In this document: positions 15,886 to 24,068 of the stretch, piece by piece | Layout: each line of letters starts with the position of its first letter | Position numbering within the stretch: position 1 is the stretch's first letter | Assembly (NCBI GenBank): GCA_947503005.1 | Contig: CANNCA010000002.1 | Span: 868,001 to 932,000, forward strand | Source: an uncultured Flavobacteriaceae bacterium | GTDB taxonomy: Bacteria > Bacteroidota > Bacteroidia > Flavobacteriales > Flavobacteriaceae | Direction: 5' to 3' | DNA: 64,000 bases | The notes under the pieces: model-generated | The model's database searches: none | The model's input: the letters and a program-made list of their open reading frames with translations, nothing else | Told to the model about the DNA's origin: nothing | Translations under genes and position numbers: made by a program

Positions 15886-15929
15886 GTAACAAAAGTTGCT
15901 GTGTGTAAACTTCAATATTTAGAATTTTA
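15886..15929 (+). promoter_or_regulatory. Class A operator and -7-like box of a candidate small RNA
   Basis: GTAAC-AAAA-GTTGC (15886-15899, one base from class A; centre 15892.5). Exactly 29.5 bp downstream is GAATTTTA (15922-15929), one base from TAnnTTTA. Predicted start near 15934. No gene starts downstream before a strong terminator. Confidence 0.6.
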
Positions 15930-15933
15930 CGAA

Positions 15934-16075
15934 AAGAGAAATTTGGAAATCATGGTTTTCATGTGTGGATTGTTTTCAATATCATCTTGAAATCCAGTTA
16001 AAAGTAAACCGGTTCCATATCCGGTTTTGTTGGTTGTTTATTGAAAGGCACCTCGATTTTACGAGGTGCCTTTTT
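15934..16075 (+). ncRNA. Candidate regulated small RNA, about 142 nt
   Basis: The stretch from the predicted start (15934) to the terminator T-run (16071-16075) has no ORF longer than 12 codons. It contains a 7-bp hairpin AAACCGG/CCGGTTT (16006-16012 with 16021-16027) and ends in a 9-bp GC-rich terminator stem. Promoter, hairpin, unstructured A/U-rich lead and terminator together are the anatomy of a trans-acting sRNA. In proteobacteria FnrS is a comparable Fnr-activated sRNA, but no homology is claimed. It could instead be a tiny mRNA for the 12-residue ORF at 15953, or the 3' end of the 15376 transcript. Confidence 0.5.
16044..16075. terminator. Bidirectional terminator (sRNA candidate / DsrE2 operon)
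   Basis: A perfect 9-bp stem GGCACCTCG (16047-16055) with CGAGGTGCC (16062-16070), extended by A/T pairs, with a TTTTT run on the plus strand. On the minus strand it follows the DsrE2-like stop at 16100 with a weaker T-run. Confidence 0.85.
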
Positions 16076-16099
16076 CACTAATTCAGTGTTTACGAAAAA

Positions 16100-16576
16100 C
16101 TATATGAAAAGTAACTGTGTACCTTCTTCATCGGCCCTGTTGTAGAAATCGCCAATTGTCAAGATGCCCTCTATCTCATCGATTAAATCTTCTTCTTTTA
16201 AATGGAACATATCTACAGCGAGCTTACAGGCCCAAAGTCTACAGCCCGAATCGGAGAGAATTTCCAGAAATTCGCCTACTGGCGGCATATCTAATTTTTC
16301 CATTTCCTTTTTCATCATTTTAGTGGCGAGTGCCTCTACGCCCGGTAATCCGCCTAACATAGTGGGAATGTGCATAGCAGGGTTACCTACAGTAGCTACG
16401 TGCAAATGCTCCAGTTTTTTCTTTTGAATGGCCTCTAATCCGAAAAAAGTAAAGAATATTTCGGACTCAATACCTTCCATTCGTGCGCCATTGGCCATAA
16501 TAAACGCAGCGTATACGTTTTCAATCGTTGCTTTTGAAAGTATGAACAGCATCTTACGTACTTTGGTCTTTCCCAT
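16100..16576 (-). CDS. DsrE2-like sulfur-trafficking protein
   Basis: 158 residues of the DsrE/DsrF-like fold with hydrophobic stretches typical of the DsrE2 branch. A conserved cysteine pair lies in GCRLWACKLAVDMF (about 111-124), the usual sulfur-binding site of DsrE2. It would accept persulfide sulfur and relay it to TusA- or DsrC-like partners. It is the last gene of a minus-strand set with the TusE/DsrC-like gene and the second SQR-like gene. Confidence 0.85.
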   Translation of the reverse strand: MGKTKVRKMLFILSKATIENVYAAFIMANGARMEGIESEIFFTFFGLEAIQKKKLEHLHVATVGNPAMHIPTMLGGLPGVEALATKMMKKEMEKLDMPPVGEFLEILSDSGCRLWACKLAVDMFHLKEEDLIDEIEGILTIGDFYNRADEEGTQLLFI

Positions 16577-16676
16577 GATATTTGGTTTTAAATTGTCTTC
16601 TATGTGCTATTGTTAATGCGTTGTATGACCCGTGAACAAATCCAAGTCACTTTCATTGTTACCGAGACAGGTTTAC

Positions 16677-16985
16677 TTAAATACAACTTTTTGGTTTTGG
16701 AATTCCAGCAATCATAGTGGCTTTTTTTAATGGGCCACCAGGAAAAAGGCTATAGAATTCTTTGATATCGATTACTCCACTTTTTTTGATTCCCCTTATG
16801 GATAACGGTTCGTCATTGTTGTGTTTCTCTTGGATGTACTTGATAACTTCCCAGTGTCTTTCGGTCATGCATATACCTTGTTCATCTGCGATACACTCGC
16901 AAATTTCTTCGGTCCATTGTGAGAAGTTGGTTAGATAACCTTCTTCGTTTACTTCAATTTCGGTTTGTGATATTATCTTTCTCAT
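16677..16985 (-). CDS. TusE/DsrC-family sulfur carrier
   Basis: 102 residues matching the DsrC/TusE fold, with the flexible C-terminal arm ending KPKSCI. The penultimate cysteine is the conserved sulfur-carrying residue. The second DsrC cysteine, 11 positions earlier, is replaced by threonine (KKATMIAG), so it is TusE-like rather than a full DsrC acting with sulfite reductase. Its position between SQR-like and DsrE2-like genes indicates a role in sulfane-sulfur relay. Confidence 0.87.
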   Translation of the reverse strand: MRKIISQTEIEVNEEGYLTNFSQWTEEICECIADEQGICMTERHWEVIKYIQEKHNNDEPLSIRGIKKSGVIDIKEFYSLFPGGPLKKATMIAGIPKPKSCI

Positions 16986-17009
16986 TATTATAAATTTTAG
17001 GTTATTATA

Positions 17010-18254
17010 TTATTCTACCTCTTCCAAATGTTTGCCTTTGGTACTCATAGTCGCCGATACAAATGGAATATGTATTCCCTTGATCAACATGTTCCAGTAC
17101 ACCCATCTAAAGGCCATCTTGCCCATATGATTGGTTCTACTTTCCTTTAACAAGTTCAAAGGTCCGACACCAGGAAAAGGAAACGTACCTTCAACGGGTT
17201 CGTGGGTATAATTAAAGTCGATCAACAACGCCTTGCCGTTTCCTGTTTCGATAAAACAGTTGGCATGGCCATCGAATTCCTCTTTTAATTCTTCTCCTTT
17301 AATAAATCGTAGAATATTGTCCGTCAAAATTTCCGCTTCAAAATGTGCCACCGAACCTGCTTTAGATGCGGGAAGGTTTGTTGCGTCACCAATGGCAAAA
17401 ATATTTTGATGATCAAGGCTCTGAAGCGTAGCCTTGTTCGTTGGCACGTAATTCAAATCGTCGCCCATGCCTGAACGTTCTATGAGAGCATCGCCCATAT
17501 TGGTCGGAACGGTAACCAGTAAATCATATTCCACTTCGGTATCGGCATAATCGATTATCTTTTTATTCTCATAGTCGACACGCTCGATAGCAAAATCGGT
17601 TACCTCCTTTATGCCCTTTTCCTCCAAAAGGTAGTGAAGGGCCTTCGTTGCTTTTGGTTTTGTAAATGCTCCTCCGAGGGGTGTAACAAAAGTGATATCC
17701 ACTTTATCGCGCATGCCTTTGTGCTTAAAATATGAATCGGCCAAGAAGGCAAATTCCAAAGGTGCTACAGGGCACTTGATGGGCATTTCTGAAATGTGCA
17801 CCACCAATTTACCACCTTTCCATTCCCTCAGTTTATCACGTAAGGCTTTTGCTCCTTCATAGGTATAGAAATCAAATATGCTTTTGTACCATTCCGGACC
17901 ATCCATGCCCTCAATTTCATCAGGGGCTATTTTTGTGCCTGTGGCAATGATTAATATATCATAAGGTACATTTTTACCAGATTCAAGTATTATGGTATTA
18001 TCTTCAGGAAGGATCAATTCAATCTTTTCTTGAATATAGTCTACCGCTTTCGGAATGAACTTTTTACCGTTCTTCTTGACCTGTTTTGTGGTATAAATAT
18101 CAAAGGGAAGAAATAAAAACCCAGGTTGGTAGTAATGGGTTTTGTATTGGTCAACGATTGTGATTTGCCATTCTTTCTTTGGAAGTTTTGAAACCAGATG
18201 GTTTGCCATCATAGTACCTGAGGTGCCTGCACCTAATATGACCAGATTCTTCAT
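17010..18254 (-). CDS. Second SQR-like flavoprotein
   Basis: 414 residues with FAD motif VILGAGTSGTMMA and a C-terminal amphipathic region. There are only two cysteines: C161 in PIKCPVAPLE and C333 in HANCFIETG, placed like the redox pair of sulfide:quinone reductases. It differs clearly from the 13128 protein (no CGGAPQK, different C-terminal motif), so it belongs to another SQR/FCSD branch. It leads an operon with TusE-like (24-bp gap) and DsrE2-like genes, probably oxidising sulfide or persulfide and feeding sulfur to them. The promoter has both operator classes. Confidence 0.87.
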   Translation of the reverse strand: MKNLVILGAGTSGTMMANHLVSKLPKKEWQITIVDQYKTHYYQPGFLFLPFDIYTTKQVKKNGKKFIPKAVDYIQEKIELILPEDNTIILESGKNVPYDILIIATGTKIAPDEIEGMDGPEWYKSIFDFYTYEGAKALRDKLREWKGGKLVVHISEMPIKCPVAPLEFAFLADSYFKHKGMRDKVDITFVTPLGGAFTKPKATKALHYLLEEKGIKEVTDFAIERVDYENKKIIDYADTEVEYDLLVTVPTNMGDALIERSGMGDDLNYVPTNKATLQSLDHQNIFAIGDATNLPASKAGSVAHFEAEILTDNILRFIKGEELKEEFDGHANCFIETGNGKALLIDFNYTHEPVEGTFPFPGVGPLNLLKESRTNHMGKMAFRWVYWNMLIKGIHIPFVSATMSTKGKHLEEVE

Positions 18255-18288
18255 TTTTCAGCTTTTATAGTTACTTATTTTAACACTA

Positions 18289-18364
18289 TAAATTTACCAT
18301 TACGCCTAGCTAAAAAAGATGACAAAAGTCATAACAACTCCATAAACTTGGTAACAATTGTTAC
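18289..18364 (-). promoter_or_regulatory. Class B promoter with upstream class A site, second SQR operon
   Basis: Class B ATGAC-AAAA-GTCAT (18319-18332, centre 18325.5) lies exactly 29.5 bp before minus-strand TAAATTTA (18296-18289). Predicted start near 18284, with a 30-nt leader. A perfect class A site GTAAC-AATT-GTTAC (18351-18364) sits 32 bp further upstream (about -73.5). Confidence 0.77.
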
Positions 18365-18433
18365 ATAATTTATTGTTTTTCAGCGTTTAATAACATAGAA
18401 AGAATTTTATATGGAAAGTAAACTTAATTAGAA

Positions 18434-18481
18434 TAAAAAAACAATCCGTTCAACTTTGGGTTAAAGATGAACGAATTGTTT
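18434..18481 (-). terminator. Terminator of the pyruvate phosphate dikinase gene
   Basis: Read on the minus strand, a 14-bp stem with one mismatch (18468-18481 with 18439-18452) and an inner CTTT/AAAG extension ends in a T-run (18440-18435). It lies 28 bp past the PPDK stop. Confidence 0.85.
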
Positions 18482-18508
18482 CTGTATGCTTTGAATGACA
18501 ACTCTGAC

Positions 18509-21241
18509 TTACTCTTTCGAAGCTTTTATCGCAGCCTGCGCAGCTGCCACCCTTGCAATAGGAACTCTAAAAGGAGAACAGCTCACATAGTTCATTCCCA
18601 TTTGATAGCAGAACTCCACAGAACTGGGTTCACCACCATGTTCGCCGCAGATACCAACTTTTAGATCGGGTTTGGTGCTTCTGCCACGCTCAGTTCCCAT
18701 TTGAATCAATTGCCCTACCCCTTCTTGATCCAAGACTTCAAAAGGATCCACGGTAAGAATTCCTTTTTCCAAATAAATGGGTAAAAACTTACCCGCATCA
18801 TCACGGGAATATCCAAAGGCCAACTGGGTCAAGTCGTTTGTTCCAAAGGAAAAGAAATCCGCATATTTGGCAATTTTATCGGCCATTAAAGTAGCTCGAG
18901 GAATTTCCATCATAGTGCCGACCAAATAGTCGATGGTATCCTCATATTCTTCGAATACTTTGTTTGCGGTTGCTCTTATTATGGTTTCCTGTTCGATAAA
19001 TTCGTTCATGGTGCCAACCAGCGGAACCATAATTTCAGGTTTAGAAACGATGCCTTTCGCTTTCAAATTCAAGGCCGCTTCCAAAATGGCCCGAGTCTGC
19101 ATCTCAGTAATCTCGGGATATGTATTTCCCAATCGACAACCGCGATGCCCCAACATGGGGTTGAACTCATGAAGTTCCGCCACCTTATTTTTTACGGCTG
19201 AAAGTGAGATGTGCATATCGTCGGCTAATTCTTTTTGTGTGGCCAATTGATGCGGTACGAATTCATGTAAAGGTGGGTCTAGTAGGCGTATGGTAACTGG
19301 AAGCCCATCCATTGCCTCAAAAATTCCTTCAAAATCTTCGCGTTGCATGGGTAGCAATTCTTCCAAAGCATGTTTTCGACCTTTGACCGTATCCGCGAGG
19401 ATCATTTCTCGCATGGCTTTAATACGGTCTACTTCAAAGAACATATGTTCGGTACGGGTCAAACCAATACCTTTCGCCCCAAAATTCCGAGCGGCCTTGG
19501 CATCCTTTGGAGTGTCAGCGTTTGTTCGAACGTTCATTGTGGTGTAGGTATCGGTCAATTTCATCAGTTCGGCAAATTCGCCGCTTAAAGTGGGTTCGAT
19601 GGTGGCCACTTTTCCCTCAATGATATTTCCTGTGGATCCGTTCAATGAAATCCAGTCTCCTTCGTGGTACTCTTTGTCAACAACCGTCAAGGTGCGGTTT
19701 TTGTAATCTATTTTCAAGGCACCCGCACCAGAAATACAACATTTACCCATTCCCCTTGCAACTACTGCAGCGTGGGAAGTCATACCGCCTCTTGCAGTCA
19801 ATATCCCTTTAGCCAAGTTCATGCCCTCCAAATCTTCGGGGGAGGTTTCGATTCGCGTCAAGATGGTATTCCTATACTTTTTGGCCTCATCGGCAAAGAA
19901 TACGATTTGACCTGTTGCAGCGCCTGGAGAAGCTGGTAAACCCTGCGCAATAATATGCGCCTTTTTAATGGCTTTCGGGTCGAAAACCGGATGTAACAAT
20001 TCATCCAATTTATTGGGTTCTATACGAAGTAATGCCTCTTTGTCGTCAATCAATCCCTGATGAAGCAAATCCATTGCAATTTTAACCATTGCCGCTCCGG
20101 TACGTTTACCGTTTCGGGTCTGCAAAATCCAAAGTTTGCCATCTTGAATGGTAAACTCCATATCTTGCATATCGCGGTAATGATGCTCTAGTTTATTCTG
20201 ATATTCAAATAACTCTTTATAAATTGACGGCATCAATTCTTCTAACGAAGGATAGTTTTCAGCCCGATCAGCTTCTTCGACCTTTGCCAGTTCTGCCCAT
20301 CGCTGTGAACCCAATTTGGTGATTTGTTGGGGAGTGCGAACACCGGCCACCACATCTTCACCTTGGGCATTGATTAAATATTCGCCGTTAAAAACGTTTT
20401 CGCCCGTACCGGCATCCCTAGTAAAACAGACACCTGTGCCTGAATTTTCGCCCATATTACCATACACCATGGCCTGTACGTTGACCGCGGTTCCCCAATC
20501 GGCGGGGTATCCGTTCATATTTCTATAGTATTTGGCTCGATCTCCGTTCCAACTGTTGAAAACGGCGATTACAGCTCCCCAAAGCTGTTGCCAAGGGTCG
20601 CTAGGAAAATCATGTCCCGTTCGCTTTTTGACTACATCTTTAAAGTCATAAACAAGGTCTTTAAGGTCTTGAACCGTAAATTGAGTATCGAGTTCTATTT
20701 CCCTTTTTTCCTTGAGGTGTTCCATAATTTCCTCGAAAGGATCAATATCATCTTTTGATTCCGGTTTCATGCCCAAAACAACCCCGCCGTACATTTGTAT
20801 AAAACGACGGTACGAATCCCACGCGAAACGGTCGTTACCTGTTTTGGCCGCCAAACCTTTGACCACTTGGTCATTTAATCCAAGATTCAGTACGGTATCC
20901 ATCATTCCGGGCATCGATACCCTTGCTCCTGAACGCACTGAGATCAACAATGGGTTTTCTATTTCCCCATAGGTGGTTCCCATGATATTTTCTATATTTT
21001 CGACCGCTTTTTCAACATCCTCTTTGATCAATGCCAACACCGCTTCTTCGCCCAGTTCATTATATTCCGTGCAGGCTTCAGTGGTAATCGTAAACCCGGG
21101 AGGCACCGGAATGCCGATAGCACTCATTTCTGCCAGATTAGCCCCTTTTCCCCCGAGGAGGTTCTTCATCTTGCTGTTTCCATCAGCAGTTTTATTACCA
21201 AAGCGATAAACTCTGGTGCGGAGGTCTTCCAATACTTCCAT
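18509..21241 (-). CDS. ppdK: Pyruvate, phosphate dikinase
   Basis: 910 residues, the usual bacterial PPDK length. It has the N-terminal nucleotide-binding domain (GGKGANLAEMS, about 30-40), the phosphohistidine swivel domain with H490 in GGMTSHAAVVARGMGK, and the C-terminal PEP/pyruvate barrel (GICGEHGGEP). It interconverts pyruvate + ATP + Pi and PEP + AMP + PPi. Under low oxygen or energy stress it allows PPi-linked glycolysis or gluconeogenesis, which fits its class B promoter. It has its own terminator. Confidence 0.96.
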   Translation of the reverse strand: MEVLEDLRTRVYRFGNKTADGNSKMKNLLGGKGANLAEMSAIGIPVPPGFTITTEACTEYNELGEEAVLALIKEDVEKAVENIENIMGTTYGEIENPLLISVRSGARVSMPGMMDTVLNLGLNDQVVKGLAAKTGNDRFAWDSYRRFIQMYGGVVLGMKPESKDDIDPFEEIMEHLKEKREIELDTQFTVQDLKDLVYDFKDVVKKRTGHDFPSDPWQQLWGAVIAVFNSWNGDRAKYYRNMNGYPADWGTAVNVQAMVYGNMGENSGTGVCFTRDAGTGENVFNGEYLINAQGEDVVAGVRTPQQITKLGSQRWAELAKVEEADRAENYPSLEELMPSIYKELFEYQNKLEHHYRDMQDMEFTIQDGKLWILQTRNGKRTGAAMVKIAMDLLHQGLIDDKEALLRIEPNKLDELLHPVFDPKAIKKAHIIAQGLPASPGAATGQIVFFADEAKKYRNTILTRIETSPEDLEGMNLAKGILTARGGMTSHAAVVARGMGKCCISGAGALKIDYKNRTLTVVDKEYHEGDWISLNGSTGNIIEGKVATIEPTLSGEFAELMKLTDTYTTMNVRTNADTPKDAKAARNFGAKGIGLTRTEHMFFEVDRIKAMREMILADTVKGRKHALEELLPMQREDFEGIFEAMDGLPVTIRLLDPPLHEFVPHQLATQKELADDMHISLSAVKNKVAELHEFNPMLGHRGCRLGNTYPEITEMQTRAILEAALNLKAKGIVSKPEIMVPLVGTMNEFIEQETIIRATANKVFEEYEDTIDYLVGTMMEIPRATLMADKIAKYADFFSFGTNDLTQLAFGYSRDDAGKFLPIYLEKGILTVDPFEVLDQEGVGQLIQMGTERGRSTKPDLKVGICGEHGGEPSSVEFCYQMGMNYVSCSPFRVPIARVAAAQAAIKASKE

Positions 21242-21281
21242 ACTATAAAGTTTTAGTTGTATTTCAGTTCTTATTCGAGGT

Positions 21282-21373
21282 CAAAAATAGAGACTCTTAC
21301 TTGGCATTTTTATGACTATTATCATACATTTTAGATTTGTCTTTGAAATACCCATTTGTGTAACATTTGTTAC
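21282..21373 (-). promoter_or_regulatory. Class B promoter with upstream class A site, PPDK gene
   Basis: ATGAC-TATT-ATCAT (21312-21325, one base from class B; centre 21318.5) lies exactly 29.5 bp before minus-strand TATTTTTG (21289-21282). Predicted start near 21277. A strong extended class A palindrome (21358-21375, core 21360-21373) lies 48 bp further upstream, at about -89.5 of this promoter. It is 94 bp from the tolC class A site. Confidence 0.77.
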
Positions 21374-21453
21374 ACAAAACCTCCGTATTTATTGACTTTA
21401 TATATTCTGAATCGCTAATTCCACCTCTCTAAATTCCATGTGACCGTAAGTTG

Positions 21454-21497
21454 GTAACATTAGTTACTGCACAGGCTTTATTGCACCTCTAATTTTG
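21454..21497 (+). promoter_or_regulatory. Class A operator and -7 box of the efflux operon
   Basis: GTAAC-ATTA-GTTAC (21454-21467, centre 21460.5) is followed exactly 29.5 bp later by TAATTTTG (21490-21497). Predicted start near 21502, with a 16-nt leader. Confidence 0.8.
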
Positions 21498-21517
21498 CTC
21501 CAAATAATAAAACAGAG

Positions 21518-22819
21518 ATGAAATACAACCTTTCATTCATATTGCTTTTCGTGGGATTACTTACCGTTCAAGCGCAAGAAACAGTATTGATCACGAAGGC
21601 CGAAGTGGCTGCCAAAGTGAAAGAAAATAATAATGCCCTTAAAATATCGGCCCAAGATGTTTTGGCGGCACAAGGCGATTATAGACAGACAAATGCTGTT
21701 TTATTGCCCAATGTGGGTATTTCGCATACGGGGATTGCCACCACAAATCCGTTAATGGCTTTTGGTTCTAAATTGAACCAGTCCATCTTGACTCCTGGGG
21801 ATTTTGACCCTACCTTATTGAACAATCCCAGACAGATTGAAGATTACGCCACGCGGATCGAAGTACAACAACCGATTTTTAATTTGGATGGCATCTATCA
21901 GCGAAAGGCGGCAAAAGCAAAATGGAACGCTACCGAACTACAATCTGAACGCACCGAACAATTTATTGACCTTGAAATTGATAAAGCCTATATGGAACTT
22001 CAATTGGCCTATAAAACCGTAGAAGTTTTAGAAAAGACGAAAGTAGCTGCTCTAGAGAACAAGCGAATCGCCAACAATAGTTTTAAGCAAGGCTACCTTC
22101 AAAAGTCTGATATTTTGGCAGTGGAAGTGCGTGTTACGGAAATCGAAAATCAATTACAGTACGCAAAAAGCAATGTTCGAAATGCTTCCAATTTCTTATC
22201 CGTTTTGATGAACGATACCAGTTACGCAATACTACGACCATCGGATTCCTTAACAATAATAGCCGGCGATTTATCAGTAGCGGATCTTTCTGAAAACAGA
22301 GCTGATATTCAAGCCATGTCATCGGCGAGCAAAGCCTATCAACAAATCCACATGGCCGATAAGATGAGTTTCTTACCTCGTTTGAACGCTTTCGGAACCT
22401 ATGAACTTCACGATGATGAAATCTTTCAAGGAGATGCTGACGGTTACTTGTTCGGTGCTCAATTACAATGGAACATTCTAGAAGGCAGCAAACGCTTTGG
22501 AAAAGCCCAGAAAAGCAAGGCTGAATTTGAAAAATCAAAATTAGAATTGGAACAATATAAAGCTCAAAGTCAGGTAGAGCTGAACAGGGCGAAACGTATG
22601 CTCCAAGATGCGAAAAACAACTTGGAGCTTACGGCCCTCTCCCTCGAACAATCGGAAGAAGCATTGCGCATACAAACCAACAGATTTCAACAGGGACTCG
22701 AAAAAACAACCGACCTGTTGATGTCCGAAACGCAATTCGCGCAAAAGCAACTGGAATACTATAGCACTATATATCAACACAATTATGCACTGGCTTACGT
22801 GCAATTTTTAACGAAATAA
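21518..22819 (+). CDS. TolC-family outer-membrane efflux channel
   Basis: 433 residues. A cleavable signal peptide (about 1-19, ending VQAQ) is followed by two long helical repeats typical of outer-membrane efflux proteins (coiled-coil tracts around 150-220 and 330-400). It forms the outer-membrane exit duct for the membrane-fusion protein and RND pump encoded next. First gene of the operon, with a class A promoter, so the pump is probably expressed with the sulfide genes. Confidence 0.92.
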   Translation: MKYNLSFILLFVGLLTVQAQETVLITKAEVAAKVKENNNALKISAQDVLAAQGDYRQTNAVLLPNVGISHTGIATTNPLMAFGSKLNQSILTPGDFDPTLLNNPRQIEDYATRIEVQQPIFNLDGIYQRKAAKAKWNATELQSERTEQFIDLEIDKAYMELQLAYKTVEVLEKTKVAALENKRIANNSFKQGYLQKSDILAVEVRVTEIENQLQYAKSNVRNASNFLSVLMNDTSYAILRPSDSLTIIAGDLSVADLSENRADIQAMSSASKAYQQIHMADKMSFLPRLNAFGTYELHDDEIFQGDADGYLFGAQLQWNILEGSKRFGKAQKSKAEFEKSKLELEQYKAQSQVELNRAKRMLQDAKNNLELTALSLEQSEEALRIQTNRFQQGLEKTTDLLMSETQFAQKQLEYYSTIYQHNYALAYVQFLTK

Positions 22820-22860
22820 AACAAAATTCTTTGTACGTAGTACCTAATACAATCATAACC

Positions 22861-23946
22861 ATGAAAAAATATAATTACATACCCGCAGCGCTTCTAATGT
22901 TAACATTAGTATTGAACAGTTGTGGCGAAGCTAACAAGAAAACGGTTACCGATAATTCCCCCGCGGTGGCCGTTAATGTCAGTGCAGTTACAGAAAATAA
23001 TGATAATCCGTTTCTATCAACAAGCGGTAAAACTGAAGCAGTGAAAAGCGCTAATATTAGCACCCGTATGATGGGGTATGTAGATAAAATCTATGTACAG
23101 GTGGGCGAAAAGGTTAAAAACGGACAACTCCTGCTGAGCATCAACAATGCAGATGTGTCCGCCAAATTGGCGCAAGTTAATGCTGGCATTACAGAAGCTA
23201 CTGCTGCATTTAACAACGCCGAAAAAGACTACAATCGATATACAGCCTTATTTCAAGAGAACAGTGCATCGCAAAAAGAGTTGGACGATATTACCGCCAA
23301 TTACAACATTTCAAAAGCTCGATTGGAGGCCGCCAAACAGATGAAGAACGAGGTCAATGCCCAACTGTCGTACGCAAATATACGTGCGCCCTTTAACGGA
23401 GTGGTTACCAACAAATTTATCAACGCAGGTGACATGGCAAACCCAGGAATGCCCTTGTTAGAAGTAGAGGCACCTGGAAAATATCAAGTATTGGCTATGG
23501 TACCTGAATCAGAAATATCAGGTATAAAAGCAGAAACCGAAGTTGATGTGATTCTAAAATCGTTGGATGAATCAATAAAAGGAAAAGTCACAGAAGTAAG
23601 TACCTCATCGAAGAATACGGGAGGACAGTACATGGTCAAAGTGATTTTGGATAAAACCGATGCCAATATACTTTCAGGGATGTATGCTACCGTACAGTTT
23701 CCGGTGGAACGGAAATCGACCACCAAAGCAGCAATTATGATTCCTACGGAAGCACTTGTCGAAAAAGGACAACTAACAGGGGTGTACACCGTGAGTCAAA
23801 GCAATACCGCTTTGCTGCGTTGGTTGCGATTGGGAAGAACCTTTGGAGATAAAACAGAAGTGCTTTCGGGCCTTTCGGCAGATGAACAGTACATCGTTTC
23901 GGCAGAAGGTAAATTATACAACGGAGCGAAAATCTCCATTCAATAA
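22861..23946 (+). CDS. RND periplasmic adaptor (membrane-fusion) lipoprotein
   Basis: 361 residues from the ATG at 22861 (MKKYNYIPAALL); the earlier in-frame ATG at 22831 would put charged/polar residues before the signal. The lipobox ends LVLNSC near residue 21. The usual order of biotinyl-lipoyl half motifs, alpha hairpin (about 95-175) and beta-barrel domain is visible. It links the TolC-like channel to the RND pump. It starts 41 bp after tolC in the same operon. Confidence 0.92.
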   Translation: MKKYNYIPAALLMLTLVLNSCGEANKKTVTDNSPAVAVNVSAVTENNDNPFLSTSGKTEAVKSANISTRMMGYVDKIYVQVGEKVKNGQLLLSINNADVSAKLAQVNAGITEATAAFNNAEKDYNRYTALFQENSASQKELDDITANYNISKARLEAAKQMKNEVNAQLSYANIRAPFNGVVTNKFINAGDMANPGMPLLEVEAPGKYQVLAMVPESEISGIKAETEVDVILKSLDESIKGKVTEVSTSSKNTGGQYMVKVILDKTDANILSGMYATVQFPVERKSTTKAAIMIPTEALVEKGQLTGVYTVSQSNTALLRWLRLGRTFGDKTEVLSGLSADEQYIVSAEGKLYNGAKISIQ

Positions 23947-23949
23947 ACG

Positions 23950-24062
23950 GATTTTGCGTTAGGGATTGCAGCGGTTACCCCACAGTGCTTTTGAGCTTTT
24001 TTGCTCAAAAGAACGAGGAGTAAAAGCGGAAAGCCCGCCCGAACGCCCAAAAAAATAACAAC
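23950..24062. repeat. Intergenic dispersed-repeat-like segment with hairpin
   Basis: The 122-bp gap between adaptor and pump genes has the character of a recurrent flavobacterial intergenic repeat (GCGTTAGGGATTGCAGCGG ... GCGGAAAGCCCG). It contains a perfect 9-bp hairpin CTTTTGAGC/GCTCAAAAG (23988-23996 with 24003-24011). It might attenuate pump expression relative to the first two genes. Repeat status is from general familiarity, not counted here. Confidence 0.5.
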
Positions 24063-24068
24063 TATCAG

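Noticed and set aside
15953-15991. 12-codon ORF inside the candidate small RNA
   Set aside because: Too short to judge as coding, with no conservation data; kept only as an alternative explanation of the transcript.
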